Source: Alnus glutinosa (Eukaryota > Streptophyta > Magnoliopsida > Fagales > Betulaceae). Taken from it: a DNA stretch of 64,000 bases. The DNA lies in assembly GCF_958979055.1 (NCBI RefSeq), contig NC_084889.1, positions 1,922,001 to 1,986,000 on the forward strand, given 5' to 3'. The notes under the pieces were generated by a model. That model had not been told where the DNA came from, made no database searches, and saw nothing but the letters and a program-made list of their open reading frames with translations. Shown piece after piece: positions 10,788 through 22,920 of this stretch. The first letter of the stretch is position 1, and each line of letters begins with the position of its first letter. The translations under genes and the position numbers were made by a program.

Positions 10788-13700
10788 GTTTTGCAGTTTA
10801 GGATCTATTAGTATCTGTTATTGTAAGTTCCTTTTTGTTTTTCGTTCAAGAGCGTTGAGAGTCTTAGGAACCGGAAGATTTGTTCCTGAGAGAGTGGTTT
10901 TTTGAGTGGTTTTAGGTTTTATTTGTTTCTGCTGTTGAGAGATGGGGAGGGATGAGCCACCATTGTAGTCCTTTGGGTTTTCCTGTGCTATAAGAGCCGT
11001 CCAAGGGTTCTAGAAGGGGGAGAGAGTGCTTCCTTGTTGCTGAGTGTCAAAAGTTTTGCTCATTTCCTCGGCATCTCCTTTTGTTTCTATCATATCGTTA
11101 TATGAGTATGAAATGAAATCAATTTTCTGCTATTTGCATCTTTGAAATGTCCATTTTTTTTTGTGCTCTCAGATATGGTGCCATTATAATGGTATTTTCG
11201 TTGTGTTCTTTAAAGGGTTCTTTTTAATTTCTTTTAAATGGTATTTTCAATAATTTTGGCGATTTAAAATCGGAGATATTCAAAGGGCTGGACGAAATAT
11301 GGGCGTTGAGTCAGTGTCAGTTGAATAAGCACAAAGCTCGTGCTACATCCTAAAGTGTTTTCGGGGGGGGGGATGTTATGGTTGAGACTGAAAATTACAT
11401 GTATCTAATTCTTTGATTCCTGGATGAAGTTTGTTCTGTTCTTTAGCTGCTCTTAATATTCTGTGTGTGTGGCGTGGGGATGGGAAGAAAAAAATGGTGA
11501 AGTTGTACCCCTGCCCCCTTGCCTTGGGTTCTATTCTTCCAAAGACGTACACAAGGTTGTACCAAAAGTCGGATTTCTTTTACCAAACAAAGCATATCTT
11601 GAAGCAGAGGCAGCAAAAGATGGGGTTATCTCTCTGGCGTCTGGACTCCTTTTTGGGCCAGCTGTATGCCATTTGCTCTCCTTCTATCCACGTACTCTTT
11701 CCTCGTCCACGCACCGCAGACGGAGACTCTGTTTCGTGAGTGGTGACAAAACAAAAGATTCGAATTTACCATTTTCTTTGTTTCTTATATTATGTTTCGT
11801 TTGGTTTAACTATTTAAAAAACGTAAAGTCTTGCAAATAAAACTTTATCACCAAAGAAAAACATGTTCTTATAGAGAAAATTTTACTATTTTTTATATTA
11901 TCTTTTTTGAGCAACTAACATAGAAAGACGTGTAAATGTTTTGAGAAAGTGAATAGTTAATATAAAATAAAATAAAATAATTTTTTTTTTTTTTTTTTTA
12001 ACTAAAATGTAGATTATATTTACTTAGCAGCATGTGAAATTGTGAATGCTCCGAAAGATTAACTGGGAGAAACTTTGGATACCTTGGTCATAATATTAAT
12101 AAAGAAAAGACATAATAATAGAATCCTTTAATCTGGAAGACTAGAACTGACTGGTTAACTGTAAAACACATAATTATCAATAATTCTTCATACTTTACTG
12201 CAAAACAGATTTAGCAATGTGGGTTGTACTTTTTTAGTTTTAATAACTTACAATTAGTGAATACGTGTCTTTTCATTTCCGCTCTCTCTCTTTTCTTTCA
12301 TCTTATTTTATCTTTTATATATATATATACATGGTATCATACTTTTCTACATGGTTGTCGTAGTGAAGTGGTATTATGGTATATATTTCTCTTCTCTTTG
12401 ATTTAACGTGATGTTTGGTTCGAAAAATCTAACATTTTTCTCGACCTTCACATTTTAAGAATATGAAGCTTGAAAATCTAGATTTAAATTTTTTTTATTT
12501 TTTCAAAGAATACTAAAAATTATCCTGACCAGATAGCGCATAACCGTAACATAGAAATTTATAAGGGAAATATTGCTCTTATTGCTTAGTCTATTATTCC
12601 ATTTTATTTTAAAAAAAATAAACTTAGCAACGGAAACAAAAGTACAATGGGACAATAATATAGCTTTGTTTGTTAATGCTTTTTTATTCTCTTCTATATT
12701 TTTTTTATTATTATTATTTTAAAACAAAGAAATTAACAAATAATTCAAAACACCCAGAACTTTATTAACCTTTATGTCTCGTCACAACATTTTTTTTAAA
12801 AAAAAAAAAATCATCCAAAACATATTAACATACAAATCCGTTGAACTCTTTCATTTGGGCAGGAAAAAAATAATAATAATAAAATAAAATACATATGGCA
12901 GGCGAGAAAAAAAGGTATATTTTTGAGAATGGGTCCCGAGTGACAATAAGACATGAATCATATATGCTCACATTAGGGTGAGAATATAGAGGGTATCTTA
13001 AGATGGACCACGCAATTAACCAATGAGGTCTGAGTCATTAATTAAAGCTTTGGATTTGAAGTTTTAAGCTAAATAAACCAAATAATTCTTACTTTAATCG
13101 GGTTGACTTTATCACTATTGGTTGGGTATCTTTGTCAATACGGTTACCCATTAGAAAAAGGTCATTTGGTTAAAATAATCAAGTGAAAACCTTTATGATT
13201 ATTAATAGCTATACCTGTTTTAATAAATAAAATCATAATTTGATTGATTGGTAATTGGTTTTAGCATACTAAGAATATGCTTTATAAAAATTCTACGAAT
13301 CATAGTTATATACACACACTAATTGACCCATATTTAAAAAACTTAAGAATCCTCCGAATTACGGGGCTTATCTCTAATAATTTAGACACTCAATTATCAG
13401 TAATTTCAATCCCATTTAAAGGTTTCTTATTTTGTTATCCTCGTTCTAGAGTGATTTATGTTATTTTATTGGATATATATATAGATGTTAATGTGGTGCT
13501 CATCCTCTTTTAACTTAATACATAATCCAAATCTGAAGGTTTTATCTTATTTGTTGAAATTATGAAAAGATATTTTGATAATATTTTATGAACATTTTCA
13601 TAGATTTTTTGCTACAAGGAATATTGGTCCTATAGGGGCTATACCTAGCTATATCCAAGGAGAAAGTGGGGGGGTTGACATCAAATTATCGTGAGTCCAA

Positions 13701-14158
13701 ATTGATTCTCTTTTTTAGGTGGTTGCTGTTTTCCTCTTAATTAGCCTAGTGGGTACCTCTCGAGCCGCTTGAAGAAATTAGGCCGTGTCTCTTAACAAAT
13801 CGTTTTAGACTATTTACTGGGGTATATTTTTATTTATTTTAAAAGTTTAAGTATAAAAAAAATGATTAATTTAATTATTAATTTAATCATAGTTTTTACG
13901 TGTGTATATATATATATATATATTTTTTTAATAAGTGAAACATAATATGTGAAATTTAAGGTTCAAATTGTTAAATTTAATTATTATTTTAACACGAACT
14001 AAATTACCACTTTATCTTAAAAATTTAAACATATTAAAAATAATAAATTTAATTATTTAATTAATATTTTATGACCGTAGGCTATAAATGCATAGATTAA
14101 GCAATGTGCTCTCCACAGGAACCAGGAGTAAATAGTCATAATTGTGATGCTCATCCCA

Positions 14159-14159
<1 letters not shown>

Positions 14160-14190
<31 letters not shown>
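14160..14190. repeat. Poly(C) run of about 31 bases
   Basis: An uninterrupted C homopolymer. It is rare at this length in AT-rich plant DNA, and its exact length is unreliable in most assemblies. Confidence 0.85.
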
Positions 14191-14192
<2 letters not shown>

Positions 14193-14363
14193 ATTTAGTT
14201 GGATTTTCATTATTCTGACGAGTCACGCGAGGCATTTGTTGCAATAATTATAGCTCTAAGCTCTTGCAAGAAAAGTTCTAGTTTTGTAGTGAAGAATAGT
14301 CATTTCTTAGGACTAGGGTTAGGACTAGGGAGGCGTGTTGCTAAAACAAAAAGTTAGAACGGA

Positions 14364-14410
<47 letters not shown>

Positions 14411-15418
14411 TCGTTTGTTGACAAAACATAAATAACTAATTTTTTTTAATTAAAATTTGAATAATATTTTGGGTTGAATACCTTTTTGTCCAATGTTATT
14501 TAGAGACTTTATTTTTACACAACAATACAAATTAACCATAGGAGACAAAAAATAAAATCTTTAAACTACATGAATAAGATGTATTTAACTCTAAATTATT
14601 TCTCTAAAAAGTCACTTTTAAGGAAAAAATAAAGAAAGAAAAGAAAATAGTCTCCACAACAAGAAGCCCTAGAGGTGGTGCAACCACCCTTGATGGCGCA
14701 TTGGGGGTGGCCACAACCACCCTCGAGCCATGGGGATTGGTCATGGCCACCTCAATCGGCACCAGCGAGCATTCTCGATGCTTCTGGTTTGGGTTGTCAG
14801 CCATTCCTTAGGGTGATTGACCAGTGACTACCCATAAAGAATTTTTTTTTCTCTATTTTTTTTTTCTTTCTTCACATTCATGGGGAAATAGTGTTATTTC
14901 TCCCCTTTTTGGGATGAATGGGTAGATGAATTAAACTAAAAATGTAAAAAAAAATAACAAATAAAATAAAATGTATGGATAACATGCTCGTTTAAAAATG
15001 AAGTGAGAATTACGTATTATTTGCTTTTGATTCCACGTGGTGCAACTGCTAATGGCCTCACGAAAAGCTCACTTTAGGATCTCTTGACATGATAATCCCG
15101 TCCGTTAGGGAAGGCATTAGAAATTTAGAATAGGTTATGGACCTAACAAATCACTTTGTTTCCATGAAGCTACTATTATTTGATCTTGCATTAACCATAG
15201 GAAGTCAAACCAAGCCAGTAGTTTTCTTGTTTTATTTGTTTTCTGACGATGAATATGTGGCATTTTATAAAGAGAATATTATTTAAATTGGTACATATGA
15301 TTTGACCTTGTAACCAATAGATGCCTATAGAATTATTGTATGCATTTGTAACAAAATGATCCCTCTAGCTAAAATTCGATCATTTTTCAATTGAGTACTT
15401 CCAAATTACCAATTTATT

Positions 15419-15420
<2 letters not shown>

Positions 15421-15490
<70 letters not shown>
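15421..15490. repeat. (TA)n microsatellite, about 70 bp
   Basis: A pure TA array of about 35 units, followed by a GC-rich transposon-like patch. Confidence 0.92.
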
Positions 15491-15496
<6 letters not shown>

Positions 15497-16245
15497 ATTT
15501 TGGTCGACCTTCCCCATAATCGGCCGAAGGGGGCTTCAGCCATCCCAACCTGCTGGGATGCCGCCCCCCTCTGTGGACTTTAGATTTGATTCAACCACTT
15601 CATAATAGACTAAAGGGGGGTGGCCACAAAGATTTATTTGTTACAAGATCAAACTCCACGGACCAATTTAACAAATTACTCTTTACCAACTGGTTGAAAC
15701 TCTGTAACGAGTATATTAGGTTAATGGGCCTTTGGCCTTGGTAATTTAGTGGGCATTTGAGTTATAATAAGTTTACCATATTATAATTGGTATGGTCCAT
15801 AAGTTTATAGCTTTGGTTAATAGTTGTAAAGATCTTTATAAAGAAGATCAAAAAATGTATTAGGCATTTAAGTTGTATTCAGTTTTACATTATAAGAGCC
15901 AAGAGGGGTGGAGTACCTCGAATGCCTATTTTTATAATAGATTTCATACAATACATCTCATTTGCTATTTATTCACCTTCATTCAAAGCCGTAAATCCCT
16001 AAGAGATTAATAGGTCTCTTACATATTCCTAAAGGAACCGAAAAGAAGCTAGAATATAATGACTGCAGGAAAAGACGGTAGTGTCTGAGTTTATTTGTCC
16101 CTTATTTGTACCTTTGGCAATTATAGGAATGGAATCATCACTGAATTATTGTAAGCTGATTGTTCCTATAGAATCCATTTATAAATTGTTTGCGAAAAAC
16201 GTATAGGAAAAGAAAACGTCTGCATGCAGAAGACATTATGGACTT

Positions 16246-17668
16246 TCAGAGAAATCCCTTCTCTTGGAAACTTATGATGCAGTCATCAAACATTTGATCG
16301 AGGGTCTTGAATGGAGGCAACCCCAGTTGAGTAATCTTAGTGGTGTCCATGCTATGCGGGCTGTTGTCTCCTTCCTGCGTGCTACACCTACAATGCCATA
16401 GCAATCACATAAAAGTCGTATCAAATTACTAAAAAAGAGATTATATTTGCAGAATGTTTCACCCACAAGAGAGCAAGCTAGAAACTAAAAAGTGTTTCTT
16501 GACATTTTTCACCCACTTGCTTTCATATGGGTAGGAAGGATATTTGGCCCTGAGCATCTCAATGATTTGGGACCAGTGAGCCACTGAGCTTGAACATATA
16601 AGCCTGCCAGATGCTTTCTTTTCCTCCATGCCTAACAGGTGCGCAGCTACCACATCGTCTATGTGCACGAACCCAACCGTTGTATTTGGATATTCTCCTC
16701 TAGCACCTAGCAAAGATGTTCTGGGACTTAATTAACAAGAAAACAAATTAAGGGAGAATTTAAGCCCCCGCGAAAAAGAAATTGCTGATAGTTGAAGCTT
16801 ACCTTTGATTAAGGCCAATATTAGGAGCAGTGTACTGGTTGGTTGCGGTGCTAGCAAAGGACCAACCACGAAAGAAGGATTCACGACCACAACATCCATC
16901 CCGCTCTCCTCAGCTATTCTCCACGCTTCTTTCTCTGCAAATGTCTTTGCATACGCATACCAAAGCTGCAGACCGGCAATTGCAAGAATTCAGTGTCAAG
17001 AATGTATGCCCCATCAAGAAAGTTGCAGTTTATATATAGTTTACGTTCAATACATTGTGGCGTTTGCAGTAGTCGGGGTCACTCCAATGTGACTCGTTGA
17101 GAAGAGAAACCTGCCGGTTATCATCGCAGTATCTTATTGAAGAACAGGAAGAGGTGAGCACAACTCGCTTCACACTGCTCGCTTTGGAGCAGGAGCTCAG
17201 CACATTCAGTGTGCCTTTTATACATGGATCAATCAAAGTCTCCTGTACCGTATCATTTCCTGTTAGTTTAAAGTTTTGGGATAAACTGTAATTTAACATG
17301 ATAAGATTTTGCCTGAATGTTATCATCATATGGGACCAGCACTGGGGATGCAGTATGAAAGACCCCATCAACGCCTTGCACTGCGTCGTCAAAGCTTCCT
17401 TCCACCAACAAATCAGCTTTTACAAGCTTAAGCCTCTCCTTGGCTCCATTCAACTCCCAGAGAAAACCAACCTTTCTCACATCCCCTGTGAAAGAAAGAA
17501 AAAAATGTTGGATCAATGGAGAAGAAGCTTGAGGCCTTGACTGAACATCTTGTTGCACATACCTGGGTCTCGCACCGTTGTACGCACAGTGTGTCCCTTC
17601 TCTAGCAAGGCCTTCACCAGATAAGCGGCTATCAGCCCTGTTCCCCCTGTTACACAGTACTCTGCCAT
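16246..17668 (-). CDS. NADPH-dependent reductase of the cinnamoyl-CoA / dihydroflavonol reductase superfamily (extended SDR)
   Basis: Six exons on the minus strand (17563-17668, 17313-17485, 17054-17242, 16803-16965, 16517-16706, 16246-16387) join in frame into 963 bases, or 320 residues plus stop. The Rossmann NADP-binding motif [16 protein letters not shown] is at residues 6-21, a catalytic Ser lies in VVLTSSCSS (about 120-128), and the active-site YxxxK is Y159-K163 in LWYAYAKT. Later blocks [19 protein letters not shown] and [10 protein letters not shown] are typical of CCR-like reductases. The CCR signature KNWYCY is replaced by NLWYAY, so this is CCR-like rather than true lignin CCR; substrates could be aldehydes or other phenylpropanoid-related carbonyls. 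Intron 2 has a GC donor (CAG|GCAAAA); the others are GT-AG. A TATA-like TTTATAAG lies at 17724-17731, and a GA-rich leader directly precedes the ATG. Confidence 0.91.
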
Positions 17669-17723
17669 CTCTCTCTCTCTCTCTCTCTCCCTCTCTTGCT
17701 TGGAACTTCTATTCATTGATCGT

Positions 17724-17731
17724 CTTATAAA
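17724..17731 (-). promoter_or_regulatory. TATA-like box of the reductase gene
   Basis: TTTATAAG on the minus strand, about 56 bases upstream of the ATG. A (GA)n leader (17670-17698) lies between them. The position is reasonable for a short 5' UTR. Confidence 0.4.
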
Positions 17732-20275
17732 GGTGATTTTAGTGGCTCCAACGACTAAAAAGATTAAACAGAAGTCACACACTCTGCATTTCACTTTAGG
17801 CAGATGATTCATTCAACCCATAAGGTGGGATTTTTTTGACCTTTTACTTATCAGAAATGCCGCTAAGTACTTTGAAGTAGTACTTTTCGATGCGGCAGTT
17901 AAAATTACTATTAAATTTTTAATAGGGTAATTTATATATAATATATCAATGGTAATTTTTATTGCCATATTAAAGAGTACCAAGTGTTTAAAAGTATATA
18001 TAGCATTTTTCTTTACTTTTTCCCTGCCTAATCCTCCCTTCAATGAGTTTAAACTTTACCTTAACTCTTACTCTATTGGGTAAATTGCAAGAATTGGGAT
18101 CTTCAACAATTTGATGTTCAAATTGTTAGAAATTTGAGTAGTACATCGTAAGAGACCCGACAACTTAAAATTTATTTAGGAAAGTGTGTTTTATATGAAC
18201 TCTGTCTCTCTCACACAATGTGCTACCCAAATTGCTAGTAATTTAGATAATAAATTGTTGTAGATTATTATACAAATTTTGAAGTTAGGGTTTGAACTAA
18301 TAATTAATAAAGATTTACTTTAATACAATTTTAAATTATCATTTATCTAAAAAACTTAAATTCTTTCACAACTTATTACTATAATTGTTTTAGTTGCAGG
18401 TTTAAAGGTGGGGTTACATGATGGAACTATAATGCTTATGCTCCCCTACCTATAGTGATGGACTGAAGGGAGAATTTAGTTCTTAATCTCTAAAAGGAAG
18501 TCGAAATTTGTTTATTAAACTAATAAAATTACCAAACACCTTCCTCCTAAGCATTTGGCTGCCACATTCTTGTAAATAAGTGGTTGTTTAGCAAAAACAG
18601 GTACAGAACAATGTAGTGGAGTTGTTAATTTTAAAATTAATAAGAAATGATAATGTGATATAAAGTAAAAGGAATTTGTATAGAAAAGTGAAAAAATTTT
18701 GTATTTTAGTGAATTTTTTATTTGAATAGTAATAAAAAAATTATTGATGTGATATAAAAAATTAAAAAAACGAAAATATTTTTATGTGAATTATTGTTGA
18801 AAAAATAAAAAAATGAGAAAAAGTGTAATAAATAGTGCTAAGCACTTTCTTATACCGTAACGAGGCTTAACAAATAAGGCCTTAGGCCGTATGGGCCATC
18901 TTTTGAAATTTCAAAGATTAAAGTTTCTGAGAAATTTATGAATACGTTATATTTTATTCTAGCACTTGACTCAATGCCGTCAGCTCATTTTAAAATTAGT
19001 TATTCACCAACCGACCAGGTGAGTACAACTAATCTACGTGGACAAATTCTTTGAATCAAGTCATTGCAATCGAATTTTCAATTTATTTTATTTTATTATT
19101 TTTTTTTTCACTCAATATTGATAAAGGATTACAAGGAAACTAATAATAGGGAATAGTTCTTCTAAAAAATAAATAATAATAATAATAATAGGTGATAGGC
19201 CGGAGCGGAGCTAGGGGAGGGAGGGAGGGAGGGGGGGGGGGAAGTGCCCCCCTCAACCTACAAAATATTTTCACTGTTGCATAGTTTTTTGTTTTTGTTT
19301 CAAAGTTATAAGAAATTTAGGTTAAGAAATAACACTACTCACAAAGAAGAAGACTCAAACGGTGCATTTGAGCTTTAGTATTTTAGTGGTTCTTAAACGC
19401 ACCGTTTCATTAAAACTGACTCTTAAAGAGAAAAATGACACACTTTGTTTTTAAAAAGTTAATCACACTCTATCTCTTCACTGGCTTGTGGGTTCGCTCA
19501 ATTTAAAAAGTTTAAAGTTTTTTTTGCCTGAGACATTTTTTACTTTTCTTTTTTTTTTTTCTTATGCGTTTTTATTTATTTATTTTTTATTATTATTATG
19601 TATTTAGGTTTGAATCATCAACAAGTTATCCAACCATAGCTCTATTGGATTTAACTCAAAAAAAAAAAAAAAAAAATCCTCTATTGGAGTAAATTTAACA
19701 AATTTTTTAAAAGGTAATAATTATGGTAATTAATATATATATATATAAAAAAACATGATTTGAGAACTAATTAATATTTTTATTATGCTTATAGCTTATT
19801 TGTGATAATATAAATTACATTTAACCGATAATTAATTAAATTATTTATAAATTTTGTTAGTTATATTTTTTAATATTTGTAATAATTTTTTTTAAAAAAA
19901 TTCCTTTAATCTTACCCCCTGAGTTGATATTCTGGCTCCGCCACTGACAATAGACTTCCTATAGTAATGCCTAAATAGAAAATATAGTGTCCGGATTAAA
20001 AATAAACAAAAATATATAGAAATGAGTTATAAAAGGGCACGGTTCAATGTTTTTTGGCTAGAAATTCTTGAGTGATTATTGTAGATGCAGATTACTGGAG
20101 AGCTTGCTTGCTACCGTAGAAGCAACAGGGCGGCATGGAGACCGTGTCAGGATAGTTAGCACTATAAAAATTAAAAATTCCTAAAATATGTGTTTTTTTT
20201 TTTTTTTATGAAATGTCTCTACAAAATTAAATTTTTATTTTCAAATTTTTGTTTTTTAAAATTGTCCCTCATCCT
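17732..20275. other. Reductase upstream region and AT-rich spacer
   Basis: No gene seen. Bases about 19195-19950 begin and end with 'ggagcggagctagg' / 'ctggctccgcc'-like sequence, a phrase that recurs in plant transposon remnants (also near 27340 and 62160). They include a G-rich stretch at 19217-19243. I could not define ends or a target duplication. Confidence 0.4.
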
Positions 20276-20283
20276 TAAATATT

Positions 20284-21152
20284 GAGAAATGCTAAGTGTA
20301 CCAAAACTTTTACAAAGAGACCTTTACAAACTGACGTGGCATTCTCCATAAGACAAAAATGCCCTTTAAATCCAAAACAAAGCTACAGTCATGTCAGCAA
20401 AATTCATCGTCATCCAGCAACGTGGGAAAACTGGACAGCACTTCGGCCGGTCATCCAGCCACGACCCCAACCCCTCGACGATCGGCGACCCTCTGATAGA
20501 GACGGCGACATGGAATTCGGCCGGTCTCGGGATTATTTTCGGGAGATCCGGTCGGATCTCTCAAACCCACTCCGGTGTGCGTGGGTGCGTTGATTTCCGG
20601 CCGGAAACCCACGCACACCGGCGTGGGTTTGAGAGATCCAGCCAAGAATCCATCGTGCAACGGAAAAAGAGAGAGAAACCAGAGACCGGCCGGATTCCAT
20701 GTCACCGTTGCATCCCGACCCACCCGACCCACCAACCTTCGCCGGTGTGCGTGGTTTTCTGGCCGAAAATCAACTCACCCACGCCGGAAACCCACGCACA
20801 CCGGCGTGGGTTTGAGAGATCCAACTGGATCTCTCGAAAAGAATCCCGAGACCGGTCGGATCTCTTGAAAAGAATCCCGAGACCGGCCGGATTCCATGTC
20901 GGCGTCTCTGTTGGAGGGTTGCCGATCGTCGGGGGGTTGGGGTTGTGGCTGGATGGTCGTCAGCGTGGGTTGGTGGGTCGGCGTGGGTGGGGAAACAGGT
21001 GGTCGAGGCTGGGTTCAATAGGAAAGGGCAGGGTATTTTTGTCTATTGGTTTCAAAATTTTTGACCATCAATTGACGTGGAGGCTCATATGAGGTTCCAC
21101 ATCAGTTTGTAAGTTTCTCTTTGTAAAATATTTGGTACATGTAGCATTTCTC
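20284..21152. mobile_element. Non-autonomous TIR transposon with GC-rich interior
   Basis: The 869-bp element begins GAGAAATGCTAAGTGTACC and its far end, read in reverse, begins GAGAAATGCTACATGTACC. Similarity continues inward for about 55 bp (ACAAAGAGA, TTACAAACTGA). An exact 8-bp duplication TAAATATT flanks it at 20276-20283 and 21153-21160. The interior is strikingly GC-rich and built from repeated modules: ACCCACGCACACCGGCGTGG at about 20608 and 20788, and GAGACCGGCCGGATTCC at about 20684 and 20879. There is no transposase. Long open frames here (such as 20391-21092) follow from the GC-rich repeats and match no protein I know. An 8-bp duplication suggests hAT; a 9-bp reading with one mismatch would suggest Mutator. 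Confidence 0.78.
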
Positions 21153-21160
21153 TAAATATT

Positions 21161-22455
21161 TGGTTCTGCCCCTATGAATGTGATTGAGGTGGAGCTCCGA
21201 ACCAAAATCCCGTAGAAGGGGTTGGACCGGTTGGTTAATCCCATCATGTGCACGTACGGCTGGACCTGCCAAATAGGCTCAGCAGGTACAAGAGTGACTA
21301 CCTCGATGCATATCAAAAAGAACTAAGTAGGTTCTTGGCAACATACAATGTTGTTAATTAAGTTTTCGGTATGAAAACACAAGTTTTCAAAAACCTTTTT
21401 TTTTTTTTTTTTCTTGTAAAATAATGAAGATCGGTAAATGAACTTGTTGGAGTGCCAACTAGTCTCACAACGGTGCTTAAGTCAATATTTTGGGGAGAGT
21501 GTATATCAAATATCAATAATGATAATATCAACTAGAGAATACCTGATCCTAGAGGCTTGTACAGACTTCAACCGTTTCTTTTGGATATGGAGAGAACCGA
21601 TTCTCTGATCTTGAGAGGTGATCCCTGAATATCCGGAATCCTTCCAACTCTAGCGTCATGGGATTGATTTTGGGATATCTGGAATCCCTCAAATTTTTGC
21701 ATCGTGGGACTATAACACCCATAATACTCTCAGGTATCTCGGGATCTTAGTATCTCTAAGGTACTCTCGGAAATTTCGGGATTTGATATCTCCCTGACTT
21801 ATTGCACTTTGTTCTTATTAGATGGGCTTGGGCTTTGACTTGTCATCCAGTAGATCATGGAGCTGGCCTTTCTTAGGATTAATATTAATAGATGGGCTTG
21901 TAGGTAATAAATAAGCCAATTTATTAATTGTTGAGAATATTTCCAACAAGTGTGAACATACTTAACTTCATTTGTGTAAATAAATAAAAAATAAAAAAGA
22001 GTGAAAATTCCTTGAAGAAGTAATAAATGCTTTGGTAAAGATCCTTTGCCCCATGAACTAGGATCCTCATCAGTCAATTGGAAGGAGCCGACCTTTTATA
22101 TATTAGAACATTTTTATAATTTTATAATATGTGAAATTATAAAAATACCCTTGTATATAAAGACCAGCTCTTCAACTGAAGAGGATCCTTATGCTTGCCC
22201 CATACCTCTTTTTGTTTTAGTCTGAATTTCTTAGGTCCCCTTGAAAGGCCATGCTTAAGGGTCCATTTAGTAGGAGGGCCATTTGAGATTGACCTCAAAA
22301 GCCTGTCTCACGATCGAGTCACGACTGCGCATATCATATGCTTTTTTGATCTTTCTCTGATGCTAAAGTGATAGAGAGAGGGGATCAAATGGTTGTTTTA
22401 CTCTAGATCAAAACGATTTTTTTTTTACCTGTGTTGGGTCGGTTAACCGGCTGGA

Positions 22456-22494
<39 letters not shown>

Positions 22495-22786
22495 ATTACC
22501 GACCCAACCCGATTTCGGTATAAATTTTTTATTTCAAATTTTGATTATTTTGGGAAGCGATTGACAATTGATGGTGGCAATCAGATATTTTGCCCACCCT
22601 TACTTCTCTTATCTTTTTTGAGAAATATTAGAAGTACCAAATTTTTTATTAAGAGATGGATACCAAGATGATATAATCCTTATTCATTGAAAAATATCAA
22701 AACAATTAATAAAAGAAATGTTACATATATCAATAAATAGACTTCACATCATCTTGATACTCATTTCTTGATAAAATAAAGAAATG
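21161..22786. other. Intergenic DNA with decayed repeats
   Basis: No gene seen. Short 'tctcgggat...' direct repeats lie at about 21640-21790. An A run of about 34 (22457-22490) is flanked by inverted GTTGGGTCGGT / ACCGACCCAACC copies (about 22431-22444 and 22497-22511). Confidence 0.45.
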
Positions 22787-22789
22787 ATC

Positions 22790-22920
22790 AAAACACTCAC
22801 AATGCACAACAATGACACAACACCAAGGCACATTGGGGTGGGGCCCACACATTGGGTCCCACCCCAATGTATCTTGGTATTGTGTCATTGTTGTGCACAA
22901 AGAGTGCAATGATCACTCCC
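22790..22920. mobile_element. Small foldback element (MITE-like hairpin)
   Basis: Inverted arms of about 55-60 bp contain TGCACAACAATGACACAA, then ACATTGGGGTGGG, on the left. The right arm carries CCCACCCCAATGT and TTGTGTCATTGTTGTGCAC. A short loop around 22846-22855 separates them. The outer parts (GATCA...ACTCACAATGC against GAGTGCAATGATC) pair less well. No coding capacity. Target duplication not resolved. Confidence 0.6.

Larger units (their letters stand above)
10788..16245. other. ERF 3' UTR, then gene-poor intergenic DNA
   Basis: After the likely 3' UTR (to about 11110) the region is AT-rich and holds no gene I can support. It contains a run of about 31 C (14160-14190), a T run of about 40 (about 14367-14405), a 70-bp TA array (15421-15490) and two isolated GC-rich patches (14650-14820 and 15500-15640) with 'ggtggccacaacc'-type repeats that look like transposon interiors. 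The frames at 11431-11840 have no recognisable product. Confidence 0.45.

Noticed and set aside
20391..21092. 233-residue ORF with repeated HAHRRGFERS motifs
   Set aside because: It lies wholly inside a TIR element with GC-rich repeated modules. Several frames on both strands are open for the same compositional reason.
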